In this document: one piece after another, positions 1-6,491 of the stretch | Layout: each line of letters starts with the position of its first letter | Position numbering within the stretch: the stretch's first letter is position 1 | NCBI GenBank assembly: GCA_013153345.1 | Contig: JAADEQ010000023.1 | Span: 1 to 6,837 of the forward strand | DNA: 6,837 nucleotides | DNA from: Campylobacterota bacterium | GTDB lineage: Bacteria; Campylobacterota; Campylobacteria; Campylobacterales; Sulfurovaceae | Reading direction: 5' to 3' | The notes under the pieces: model-generated | Seen by the model: the letters and a program-made list of their open reading frames with translations, nothing else | Told to the model about the DNA's origin: nothing | Database searches by the model: none | Program-made: the position numbers and the translations under genes

Positions 1-1571
1 TCTAACATATCTTGAGTATCTATATGAGCATTTTTAAAGCCAGATATACAATCTTTGTTTTTTACAGGAGCAGGAATAGCATCTTTTAGCCAACACATTG
101 GCTTAGGACCTTGAAATGTATTTGGCTTTACATATGTCCACGCTCTACATCTGCTATCAGCTTCACATCTTTTTTCACAAAGCTTTGGATCAGCCACGCT
201 AAGGGCAAAAGAGCTATAATCCATTCCCGGTCTATCAATACCATACTCCATTTTTGACATTATTGAACCATTATCATTCCCACTATTATTTGAATTATTC
301 TTGATTTTTTTACTATCTACTAAAGCAACTTCATCAAAATATGCATACTCAAAATACCATCCATTTGCCTTTACCTTAATTGCTAAATCAACTCTTTTGC
401 CTCCATATTTTGATAAAGGGATTCTAATTTCATACCATTTTCTTCCATCAATTACTTTGCTAAATATAGTTTTACCATTAACATCCACCTCTAATAGCCA
501 ATCTCCATTTCTATTTCCAGCAACTCTTAAATATAAATCTTTATTATAAGGAACATACAATCTCTTTTTCAAAATAGTAGGGGTGGTGCGGGATGCTGGA
601 TGTAAATAAAGAACAGCCCCTTTTGTCTCTTTTTTAGGAGGCATTGCATGTCCTACATCTTTTGCACCACTATACCAACCAAAGCGATTATTACTCTCTG
701 GAATTTTCCCTGGCTTTCCATCTTCTAATGCAGTATAGACCCTCCATCCTCTAAACCAAGGCTCTCTAACTCCAAAGTTATAATATGCAAGCTCTTTATT
801 TGCACTATTAGAGCCATTTTTCCCTTGATTATTAAAATTATTATCTGGCTTTGATGGAGGATAATTATTATTTGACTCTACTGCCTTTGCAACCACCTTT
901 ACATGAACATTTGCTGGAGGTAATATAAAATATTTTCCTGGCTTTAAAATTGTTCCTTTTATATTTCCATATCCTCTTCCTCCACAAGCTACCGCCCTTT
1001 GGGTATCTTTATTCCAAATACAAAATGGCATATTACTCTCTTTTGAATCAATAGAATAAGAGTTAAAATCTACAATTTTAATTGTTTGAGGAATATAATA
1101 GACTGGAGCATTTAGCCTTGCATTCTCCATAAAACTTCCCTCTTTTTGCTCCCCTTCTAAAATATATGTAGCAGTTTTTTTGTTATTGCCATTAAATGAG
1201 CTACCATCTCCTCTCTTACTCTCATCTTCACTCTTTAATTTAACATTTACATATGTATTAACCGATGGAAAAACAAAATATTCTCCTGGCTCTAACACAA
1301 CTCCTCTTATATCTCCATATCTTCCTCCTCCACAAATAACCACTTTTTGAGCTCTCTTATCCCAAATACAAAAATAGCTCTGAGACACTCTTCCTGCTCT
1401 ATTTCCTATATAAAAATCAATTATCCTTGCTTTTGTTGGAATATATACAGATGGACTAATAATTTCTGCATTATCAAGCAAGGATCCTTCTCTTTGCTCC
1501 CCTTTAAGAATATATATCTTTGCATCAATTAGCCCGATTAATAGCAATATTAAAATTAATATATTTCTCAT
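1..1571 (-). CDS. Exported multidomain PAN/Apple-domain protein (3' end beyond window)
   Basis: The reading frame is open for 523 codons from the ATG at 1571-1569 to the left edge, so the C terminus is missing. Residues 1-17 look like a signal peptide (MRN, a Leu/Ile core, then IDA before Lys18), so the protein should be periplasmic or on the surface. Residues 18-113 and 134-230 are two copies of one module, each with an FCIW motif and a CGG motif. An Asn/Ser/Pro-rich linker (231-261) leads to a beta-rich region (262-420) rich in aromatics, which reads like a carbohydrate-binding jelly roll; that call is inference. After a second Asn/Ser linker, residues 441-513 are a PAN/Apple domain with Cys465, 469, 475, 493 and 508 and the motifs DRPGMDY, CRAWTYVKP and CWLK. 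PAN domains bind proteins or glycans. It is the third gene of the operon, 10 nt after the previous stop. An adhesin or receptor role is plausible but unproven. Confidence 0.9.
   Translation of the reverse strand, partial: MRNILILILLLIGLIDAKIYILKGEQREGSLLDNAEIISPSVYIPTKARIIDFYIGNRAGRVSQSYFCIWDKRAQKVVICGGGRYGDIRGVVLEPGEYFVFPSVNTYVNVKLKSEDESKRGDGSSFNGNNKKTATYILEGEQKEGSFMENARLNAPVYYIPQTIKIVDFNSYSIDSKESNMPFCIWNKDTQRAVACGGRGYGNIKGTILKPGKYFILPPANVHVKVVAKAVESNNNYPPSKPDNNFNNQGKNGSNSANKELAYYNFGVREPWFRGWRVYTALEDGKPGKIPESNNRFGWYSGAKDVGHAMPPKKETKGAVLYLHPASRTTPTILKKRLYVPYNKDLYLRVAGNRNGDWLLEVDVNGKTIFSKVIDGRKWYEIRIPLSKYGGKRVDLAIKVKANGWYFEYAYFDEVALVDSKKIKNNSNNSGNDNGSIMSKMEYGIDRPGMDYSSFALSVADPKLCEKRCEADSRCRAWTYVKPNTFQGPKPMCWLKDAIPAPVKNKDCISGFKNAHIDTQDML
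882..1520 (-). repeat. Tandem duplication of a ~96-residue two-cysteine module inside the PAN-domain gene
   Basis: Copy 1 is residues 18-113 (1520-1233) and copy 2 is residues 134-230 (1172-882). Both follow the same order: YIL-x-GEQ-x-EGS near the start, then ENA or DNA, a P-V-Y-x-IP segment, FCIW(D/N)K, a second Cys in (V/A)CGG, then YG(D/N)I(R/K)G, PG(E/K)YF and a final P-x-x-N. The cysteine pairs are Cys68/Cys80 and Cys184/Cys196, a likely disulfide in each copy once exported. The similarity is mainly at protein level, with short DNA matches such as TTTGCTCCCCTT near 1145 and 1494 on the plus strand, so the duplication is not recent. I do not recognise the module as a named family. Confidence 0.85.
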
Positions 1572-1577
1572 TTTCTA

Positions 1578-1583
1578 TCCTTT
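1578..1583 (-). promoter_or_regulatory. Shine-Dalgarno site of the PAN-domain gene, overlapping the upstream stop codon
   Basis: AAAGGA lies 6 nt before the ATG at 1571. Its first bases are part of the TAA stop (1584-1582) of the preceding gene, so translation of the two genes is probably coupled. The site supports this start. The same AAAGGA with the same 6-nt spacing precedes the middle gene of the operon. Confidence 0.7.
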
Positions 1584-2811
1584 AGCGAACTCTTTCCACT
1601 TCTAATACTCCATTTTTAGGAGTTATACGAAGCAGTGGAATCTCATATAACAAAGAGCTCTTTAGAGCATCCATACTCAAATTTTTTGGCACTATTTTCA
1701 TATATTCAAACTTCTTTCTTGCTTGAAATGTTCTAAAATATCCAATGCCAGTATCCTCCATATCCCCTCTTCCTCTATAAAAATTTGCCCTATCTTGGCG
1801 AAGTATTGCCCTTATACTATATAATCTCACTCCTCTTGAGTTAAACTTATCCTTGTTACTAATTAGCGCCATATAGCTTTTGGCAGTTGGAATTGGTTTT
1901 ATCCATCTAACAACTCTAATTAAATTAGAATCAAATCTAATAAGAGCTTTCCCCATTTTTGGATCTTCACCCTCTTGAGTTTTTATTACATCTGCAACTG
2001 CCTTTTTTTTGGAGTTTTTAGAATGTAGTTTTGATATCCACACTCCATCTCCATTTTTATTTGGATATGGATTTACCCAAATAAATAGATTTGGATCATG
2101 AGATGAGAGCATCATAACCCCTGGTCTTTGAGCTACAAATCTTGTGCCATTCCACTTTAGCACCCTATAATATTGTGGGAAAAGATCGCTTTGAGGAGCA
2201 GGAGCTAAGAGCTCTGCTTGATTATCCCCATCAATATCAACCAAAACCTCAGGCATAGAGATTCCAAAATCCCACTCGCCAAAGACATAATCATTATTGC
2301 TATTTTCCTCCTGTGGACCTCTCCATAAAACCTTTCCATTATCATCTACAACTATTAAAGAATAAAAATCCCCTATCTCGCCACTTCCAAACTTTTGCAC
2401 ATATACCTTTTCTAATAGATCATCCCCATCAATATCCCCCTTTAACACCTTCTTAATATTTCTAAACTGATTTTGATTATTTGAAGATAAAAATCTATCA
2501 AGCTCATTTACAATATTAGAAGTTATATTAGAGCTCATATTGGTATAAAAATGCCACTTTTGATTATTAAAATCTCCAATACACTCTATTGAATTTATCA
2601 TACTATCTGCATAACAAACAAATCCTCTTGAATTAATATATCTTTTTTGCTTTTGACCGCTAATTACATACATAGGAAACTGCATCAAAGATTTAAAAGC
2701 TATCCATTTAACTCCATTATCAAAACAAACAATCTTGTTTTTATTATAAGAGCAGTTAGCATAGGCTACTATCTCAAATATAACTATTAATAAAAAAAGT
2801 ATCTTTTTCAT
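1582..2811 (-). CDS. Exported FG-GAP/VCBS-like calcium-loop protein
   Basis: The product has 409 residues. Residues 1-18 form a signal peptide (MKK, hydrophobic core, AYA before Asn19), which predicts export. The mature N-terminal part (19-90) has four cysteines (20, 29, 66, 77) that may form two disulfides. Two Asp-rich loops follow the D-x-D-G-D-x3-E pattern: Asp126/128/130 with Glu134, and Asp192/194/196 with Glu200. Such loops bind calcium in FG-GAP/VCBS beta-propeller blades, and the text around them (EKVYV, DFYSLIVVDDNG, GKVLWRG, YRVLKWNGTRF) fits propeller strands. Only two loops are visible, fewer than a full propeller would show. Residues 260-409 match nothing I recognise. The start overlaps the previous gene's stop as ATGA, and the next gene follows after 10 nt, so the three genes should be co-transcribed. 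No catalytic motif is seen; a structural or ligand-binding role is inferred. Confidence 0.88.
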   Translation of the reverse strand: MKKILFLLIVIFEIVAYANCSYNKNKIVCFDNGVKWIAFKSLMQFPMYVISGQKQKRYINSRGFVCYADSMINSIECIGDFNNQKWHFYTNMSSNITSNIVNELDRFLSSNNQNQFRNIKKVLKGDIDGDDLLEKVYVQKFGSGEIGDFYSLIVVDDNGKVLWRGPQEENSNNDYVFGEWDFGISMPEVLVDIDGDNQAELLAPAPQSDLFPQYYRVLKWNGTRFVAQRPGVMMLSSHDPNLFIWVNPYPNKNGDGVWISKLHSKNSKKKAVADVIKTQEGEDPKMGKALIRFDSNLIRVVRWIKPIPTAKSYMALISNKDKFNSRGVRLYSIRAILRQDRANFYRGRGDMEDTGIGYFRTFQARKKFEYMKIVPKNLSMDALKSSLLYEIPLLRITPKNGVLEVERVR

Positions 2812-3605
2812 TTTTTATCCTTTGGTTTAATCTTATATAAGATGCCAGATAATCTCCATTTACCATTTTCTTTCATAAACTCATACTCAAAAAATAGTTT
2901 TGAATAACCAACATCATAATACCCCTTTAAATTTAGCACCCCTTTTATATCAATTTTTGGAGTCTCTAATAAAATAGGTTTTTGTGAAGCAGCTTCTATA
3001 AAAAGATCTCTTATAGGAATAAATCTTTTAAAAATTTTTGAGATATCATCTAATGAGTACTCATTTTTACAAGAAGATGCACACCAATTATAAAGAATTG
3101 AAAAATCTCCATTCTTTAAGGAGTTAACAAAAACATCTGTAGCCTCTTTAATTAATTTATAAATAGTCTCAACTGATGGCATTGCAATTTGATTATCTAA
3201 AGGTGTCTCTTCAATTCCAGCCTTTGGCTTTTTGATACCATATATTTTCCAGCTATCTTTTGCCTTTACCAAAAATAGCTTTATAGGAATTGCATTATTA
3301 TCTTGGGTAATTAAAGATCCCTCAATCTCCCCCTTCTTACCGCTAATGCTTCTATTGCCCCACTCAATCTCTTTATATTGATTAAGTCTATTTGCTTCTA
3401 TAAATTTTTTTAACTGCTGCGGGGTAGTTACAGCTTGAAAATCTTTTGAGAGATAAGAGTATGCCTTTTGATAATCACTGCTCTTAATGGCTCTAAAAAA
3501 CTCTTCTGCTGTATTGGCTAAATCTTTGGTAAGAAACATAATAACTACAAATGCCGCAATAAAAATTGCAAATATAACTCCTACAATTTTAAAAAACTTC
3601 CTCAT
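2808..3605 (-). CDS. Membrane-anchored protein with two NTF2-like (DUF4878-type) domains
   Basis: The product has 265 residues. Residues 7-25 form one strongly hydrophobic helix after MRKFFK. No convincing signal-peptidase site follows, so I read it as an anchor with the remainder outside the cytoplasm. Residues 30-125 and 150-258 resemble each other in layout. Each opens with a helix carrying a short phrase typical of NTF2-like folds (AEEFFRAIKSSDYQKAYSYL and DVFVNSLKNGDFSILYNW) and closes with a Trp-containing strand (SWKIYGI and KWRLSGI). Copy 2 carries Cys175 and Cys179. NTF2-like folds form binding pockets and occur in many exported accessory proteins, so function cannot be read from the fold. 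It is the first gene of the operon, with a strong Shine-Dalgarno (AAGGAGG at 3611-3617, 5 nt before ATG). The NTF2 call rests on pattern reading alone. Confidence 0.85.
   Translation of the reverse strand: MRKFFKIVGVIFAIFIAAFVVIMFLTKDLANTAEEFFRAIKSSDYQKAYSYLSKDFQAVTTPQQLKKFIEANRLNQYKEIEWGNRSISGKKGEIEGSLITQDNNAIPIKLFLVKAKDSWKIYGIKKPKAGIEETPLDNQIAMPSVETIYKLIKEATDVFVNSLKNGDFSILYNWCASSCKNEYSLDDISKIFKRFIPIRDLFIEAASQKPILLETPKIDIKGVLNLKGYYDVGYSKLFFEYEFMKENGKWRLSGILYKIKPKDKK
2818..2823 (-). promoter_or_regulatory. Shine-Dalgarno site of the FG-GAP-like gene inside the previous coding region
   Basis: AAAGGA lies 6 nt before the ATG at 2811 and within the last codons (Pro-Lys-Asp-Lys-Lys-stop) of the upstream gene. 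With the ATGA overlap at 2808-2811, this points to re-initiation by ribosomes finishing the upstream gene. Confidence 0.7.
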
Positions 3606-3636
3606 TTTACCCTCCTTTTAAGAGAGTTCTTAAAAC

Positions 3637-3650
3637 ATTATAAAAAATAA
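3637..3650 (-). promoter_or_regulatory. Likely sigma70-type promoter of the three-gene exported operon
   Basis: A perfect -10 box TATAAT lies at 3642-3637, directly preceded by TTATTTTT, giving the T-rich -15 region typical of Campylobacterota promoters. No good -35 hexamer is found at 16-18 nt upstream (ACTCTC at about 3660-3665). Transcription would start near 3630, leaving a leader of about 25 nt before the ATG at 3605. The position between an upstream terminator and a strong ribosome site supports the call. Confidence 0.55.
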
Positions 3651-3720
3651 TCGTTACATGAGAGTGATAAAAAAGATTAAAAGAAGTTAATATTTAAAAA
3701 GAAAAAAGGAGATAACAAAG

Positions 3721-3748
3721 AAAAAATAAAGCCAGTTTTGGCTCTATT
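3721..3748 (-). terminator. Rho-independent terminator of the M14 carboxypeptidase gene
   Basis: On the minus strand, AATAGAGCCA, a 4-nt loop AAAC and TGGCTTTATT pair over 10 positions with one G-U wobble (3748-3739 with 3734-3725). A run of six T follows at 3726-3721. The 5' arm begins at the last base of the TAA stop codon (3750-3748), so hairpin and stop are practically fused. This cleanly separates the carboxypeptidase transcript from the operon downstream. Confidence 0.85.
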
Positions 3749-6327
3749 TAATACTTCTCAAGTGGATCATATCTTACAATTGCAGGCTCAGAGAAGTTTG
3801 GCACATTATCATATGCAAAAACTGCATAATATTTACTAACATCTAAAGAGCCAAACTTATCATATGTATAGTTATCTGGACCTCCATAGAGTTTTACTCC
3901 ATCTAAAAAGTGTTTTGGTGGATGAAAGCTGTTTCTAACAACATAATATCCTTTTAGATTCTTATCTTCTACCTTATCCCAAACAAGCTTTATCATATCT
4001 TTTTCTTTTACGATTTTAAGGTTTTCTACCTTTTTTAAAGGATATCTTCTTTTTGGCACATATTTTACAATAAGCTTTACATCCTCATCCCAATTTGTAA
4101 CCCTATTTTTGGCTCCAAGAGCGGTTGTTGGCTTAATTACCAGCTTTAAATCCTTGTTGTTTTGGTGCAAAATATCAAGAATTTTGCGCGAGAGGGTATC
4201 AAACTTAAAAAATTGATACTCATTTTTCTTTAAATCTTCTTGCGCAACTTCATATCCAATATACTCAATCTTTTCTCTATTTTTAATATCTTCATAACTT
4301 CCAACCTCTCCCACTTCAACAAGCTCTAAATAAAATCTAACATCACTTTTTTTATTAATAATATTTTTGCTTTTTATCTTTATTGCACACTCTGTAATCA
4401 TAGTGCTCTCAAAATCTGGCAAATTAGATAGATCAAAGCTCATATATCCATAAACTTTTTCTCCATCTTTGTCAAATCCGCTACTAAGCACACCTTCTTT
4501 AACTTCATTTTTTGAAATTGTTGAGATTGTCTTTGGGCTAAGCTCTAAGATTTTTGGCTTTATTGTATATACAATATCAAGCATTGGGCGATAATGAATT
4601 CCGCCTCCAAATTTTCCATATCCAATATCAAACTGCATCATTTGCGAATCTTCACCATCAGGCAGATATTTTGGTCCATCAAGACGAAAGACTGCTTTTT
4701 TATTTTTAATCTCTTCTTGCAGCAATTCACACTCTTTTTGAGAAAAATCCCAAAAATTCCAGATTCCTTGCGTTAGATGCTGCGACTTTATTGCCTGACC
4801 AATTAATGTTTTTGCAGGAGCTTTATCTATTTGATTAAAATCTGCAATATCATTAAAGCTATTTGGCTCAAGCAAAGAGAGACTCCACTCTCCAAACTTC
4901 TCAATTTTTGCTGCAACTCTATTCATTGGATAGATATAAAATCTTGCACTCTTAATAATTGCATCCTCTGGCAGTGAGCTTAGATCAAAAGTAATTATGG
5001 CATCACAAACACCCTTTGTCTTATTAACCCCAACAAAGAGTGAATTAACACCAAAATGGCTTCTATTTTTCTCTTGCGTAAACTCTCCAACATATCCAGT
5101 CTCTTTAGGGGATGCAAATATAAATTTAAAAAACTCATCATCCTCAAGCTTAGTTCTTACTCTAACAACAGGGGCAAATGGGGATTTTAGCGTTGTTTTT
5201 TTATTTACTGCTCTAATTGTATAGTTATAGTTTGTTGAGCTTTCAAGTTGATCATCTATATAGAAGTTTTTATCAGTAATTCCAATTAGCGTTCTTTCAT
5301 TACAGGCATCTTTATCTTTAGTTGAGCGATAAATTTCAAAATATATATCATCTCTTAACTCATAATCCCACACTAAAGTTACACTATGAGGATAAACCTC
5401 TTCAACTCTAAAATTATCAACTCTCTTTGGAGCTAAAGGAGAATAGTTTATCACTTCTGAAAAAGTCTTAATTAAAGCTGGAATATTTTCGCTAATACTT
5501 CCACTCATTACTTTCATATAATCTGGAATATTTTTTGTTCCAACCTCAACTACAAGCGCTTTTATCCCTTTTGAATAGTAATACTCCCTACCACTTCCAC
5601 TAATTAGTGCTGCTGGTGGCTTTCCTCTATGAATTCCATATCTTCTTCCAGTTACCTTTTCAATCTCATCATTCATATTTGCAGCAATTACATTCATATC
5701 TGTTCCATCAATCTCTGCTTCATGGCGAAATTTATGAGCTGGGAAAAAAACATTTCCTTGAGAGTGATAATCAAGAGCAATGGTAATATTTGGATGAGAA
5801 TCTACAAACTCTTTAATTGCTCTGGTTTCTGCTTCACTAAATGGATACTCCCCTCCATATACATTTGAAGAGGTATTATTAACTTTTTTCCAACCAATTG
5901 AGAAGTTTCTATTTAAATCAACCCCAATTGTTCCATCTGGGTTTTTTCTTCTATTTTTACGCCAAAAAGAGAAATGTTTTCTTGAATACTCATACCCATC
6001 TGGATTTAGGCATGGCACCATATAGATTGTTGAACTCTTTAGCGATTTTTCCAAAAGTGGATGGGTATTTTGATTAAGTGCTACATATTCAATAAATTTT
6101 AATGCCAACTCATGCCCAATCCACTCTCTTGCATGAATTGTTCCTGTATATAAAAGTGCTGGTTTGCTATCGGCATCTTTTACATTTTTTGAAATTTTCA
6201 TTAAAACAATATCTCTTCCTTCATATGTTGTTCCAATCTTTATCACTTCAAAAAGATCTGGATATCTTTTTTCCATCTCTTTTAGAAACTCTAAACTCTC
6301 ATCATAAGAGATATATTGATTTTTCAT
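3748..6327 (-). CDS. M14-family zinc carboxypeptidase with FnIII and DNRLRE-like domains, no signal peptide
   Basis: The product has 859 residues. Residues 1-290 are a complete M14 domain: zinc ligands His65 and Glu68 (TGTIHAREW), third ligand His188 (ALDYHSQG), substrate-binding Arg123 (FWRKNR) and Asn139-Arg140 (GVDLNRNF), and catalytic Glu261 (VVEVGT). It should remove C-terminal residues from peptides or cleave cell-wall peptides; specificity cannot be read here. Residues 297-393 look like a fibronectin type III domain. Residues 395-588 and 590-757 each carry the FDLSSLP/FDLSNLP phrase of DNRLRE (CBM96-like) domains, and 763-852 is a second FnIII-like domain. No signal peptide precedes the catalytic domain, and an in-frame TAA at 6339-6337 rules out a longer N terminus. 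That is odd for such modules, which usually sit on exported proteins. The ribosome site is TAAGG, 7 nt before ATG. It has its own promoter and terminator. Confidence 0.95.
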   Translation of the reverse strand: MKNQYISYDESLEFLKEMEKRYPDLFEVIKIGTTYEGRDIVLMKISKNVKDADSKPALLYTGTIHAREWIGHELALKFIEYVALNQNTHPLLEKSLKSSTIYMVPCLNPDGYEYSRKHFSFWRKNRRKNPDGTIGVDLNRNFSIGWKKVNNTSSNVYGGEYPFSEAETRAIKEFVDSHPNITIALDYHSQGNVFFPAHKFRHEAEIDGTDMNVIAANMNDEIEKVTGRRYGIHRGKPPAALISGSGREYYYSKGIKALVVEVGTKNIPDYMKVMSGSISENIPALIKTFSEVINYSPLAPKRVDNFRVEEVYPHSVTLVWDYELRDDIYFEIYRSTKDKDACNERTLIGITDKNFYIDDQLESSTNYNYTIRAVNKKTTLKSPFAPVVRVRTKLEDDEFFKFIFASPKETGYVGEFTQEKNRSHFGVNSLFVGVNKTKGVCDAIITFDLSSLPEDAIIKSARFYIYPMNRVAAKIEKFGEWSLSLLEPNSFNDIADFNQIDKAPAKTLIGQAIKSQHLTQGIWNFWDFSQKECELLQEEIKNKKAVFRLDGPKYLPDGEDSQMMQFDIGYGKFGGGIHYRPMLDIVYTIKPKILELSPKTISTISKNEVKEGVLSSGFDKDGEKVYGYMSFDLSNLPDFESTMITECAIKIKSKNIINKKSDVRFYLELVEVGEVGSYEDIKNREKIEYIGYEVAQEDLKKNEYQFFKFDTLSRKILDILHQNNKDLKLVIKPTTALGAKNRVTNWDEDVKLIVKYVPKRRYPLKKVENLKIVKEKDMIKLVWDKVEDKNLKGYYVVRNSFHPPKHFLDGVKLYGGPDNYTYDKFGSLDVSKYYAVFAYDNVPNFSEPAIVRYDPLEKY

Positions 6328-6366
6328 AAAGAAGCCTTATCTCCAAATTTTTGGGGAATTATAACT
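6328..6366 (-). repeat. Imperfect 39-bp direct repeat, copy next to the M14 start, with a central inverted repeat
   Basis: The segment from AGTTATAATTCC to GGCTTCTTT resembles 6448-6486 at about 80 percent when small gaps are allowed; the copies lie exactly 120 bp apart. At its centre is a near-palindrome on the minus strand, CCCCAAA-AA-TTTGGAG (6356-6341). It contains the -10 box and the predicted transcription start, so a DNA-binding regulator here would block the promoter. The upstream arm lies before the predicted start, so it should act as DNA, not as an RNA hairpin. The operator role is inference. Confidence 0.55.
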
Positions 6367-6385
6367 AAATCTAAATAGAAGTCAA
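6358..6385 (-). promoter_or_regulatory. Near-consensus sigma70 promoter of the M14 carboxypeptidase gene
   Basis: The -35 box TTGACT (6385-6380, five of six consensus bases) and the -10 box TATAAT (6363-6358, perfect) are 16 bp apart. Transcription should start near 6351, giving a leader of about 24 nt with a TAAGG ribosome site before the ATG at 6327. The strength suggests high expression unless a repressor acts on the adjacent inverted repeat. Confidence 0.75.
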
Positions 6386-6386
6386 T

Positions 6387-6447
6387 TTTATTTCAAAATC
6401 AAAATAAAAGTAATTTTTTATTGTTAAATTGATAACTTTTTTATATC
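6387..6447. other. AT-rich spacer upstream of the M14 promoter
   Basis: This stretch is almost entirely A and T. A short GTTA/TAAC inverted repeat with a 6-nt loop at about 6423-6436 is the only structure I see. A/T tracts directly upstream of -35 could act as a UP element or make the DNA curve, but nothing more specific can be supported. Confidence 0.4.
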
Positions 6448-6486
6448 AAAGAAGCTATTATCTCAAATTTTGGAGAGATTAAAACT
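6448..6486 (-). repeat. Imperfect 39-bp direct repeat, distal copy overlapping the M20 stop codon
   Basis: This is the second copy of the repeat at 6328-6366. It covers the last two codons and the TAA of the M20 gene and the bases after it (AGTTTTAATCTCTCC to AGCTTCTTT). Its central element CTCCAAAATTTGAG is a degraded form of the inverted repeat in the other copy. It lacks the TATAAT of the first copy, so it is not a second promoter. Confidence 0.5.
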
Positions 6487-6491
6487 CTCCA
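6471..6491 (-). terminator. Hairpin spanning the M20 stop codon, possible weak terminator
   Basis: On the minus strand TGGAGAG (6491-6485) pairs perfectly with CTCTCCA (6477-6471) around a 7-nt loop that contains the TAA stop. It is followed by AAAATTTGAG and not by a T run, so it is not a standard Rho-independent terminator. It may protect the 3' end of the transcript or assist Rho-dependent termination. The 3' arm can pair instead with GAGAT just downstream. Confidence 0.4.

Noticed and set aside
301..549. Plus-strand frame of 82 codons
   Set aside because: It lies fully opposite the open minus-strand PAN-domain gene, has low-complexity Ser/Leu-rich translation and no ribosome site of note. 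The plus-strand frames at 1347-1532, 4594-4776, 4997-5224, 5629-5868 and 6102-6329 are rejected for the same reason.
882..1520. Possible recent DNA duplication or assembly artefact in the PAN-domain gene
   Set aside because: The two copies are clearly alike in protein but well diverged in DNA, so this is an old domain duplication.
2751..2811. Lipoprotein signal in the FG-GAP-like protein (Cys20 after AYAN)
   Set aside because: The residue before Cys20 is Asn, which does not fit a lipobox; signal peptidase I cleavage after Ala18 is the better reading.
3704..3720. Shine-Dalgarno-like AAGGAG on the plus strand in the 3606-3747 gap
   Set aside because: No plus-strand start codon follows at a usable distance, and the frame would run against the terminator and the M14 gene.
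6423..6436. GTTA/TAAC hairpin as a terminator between the M20 and M14 genes
   Set aside because: The stem has only 4 A/T-rich base pairs and no suitable T run on the minus strand; too weak to call.
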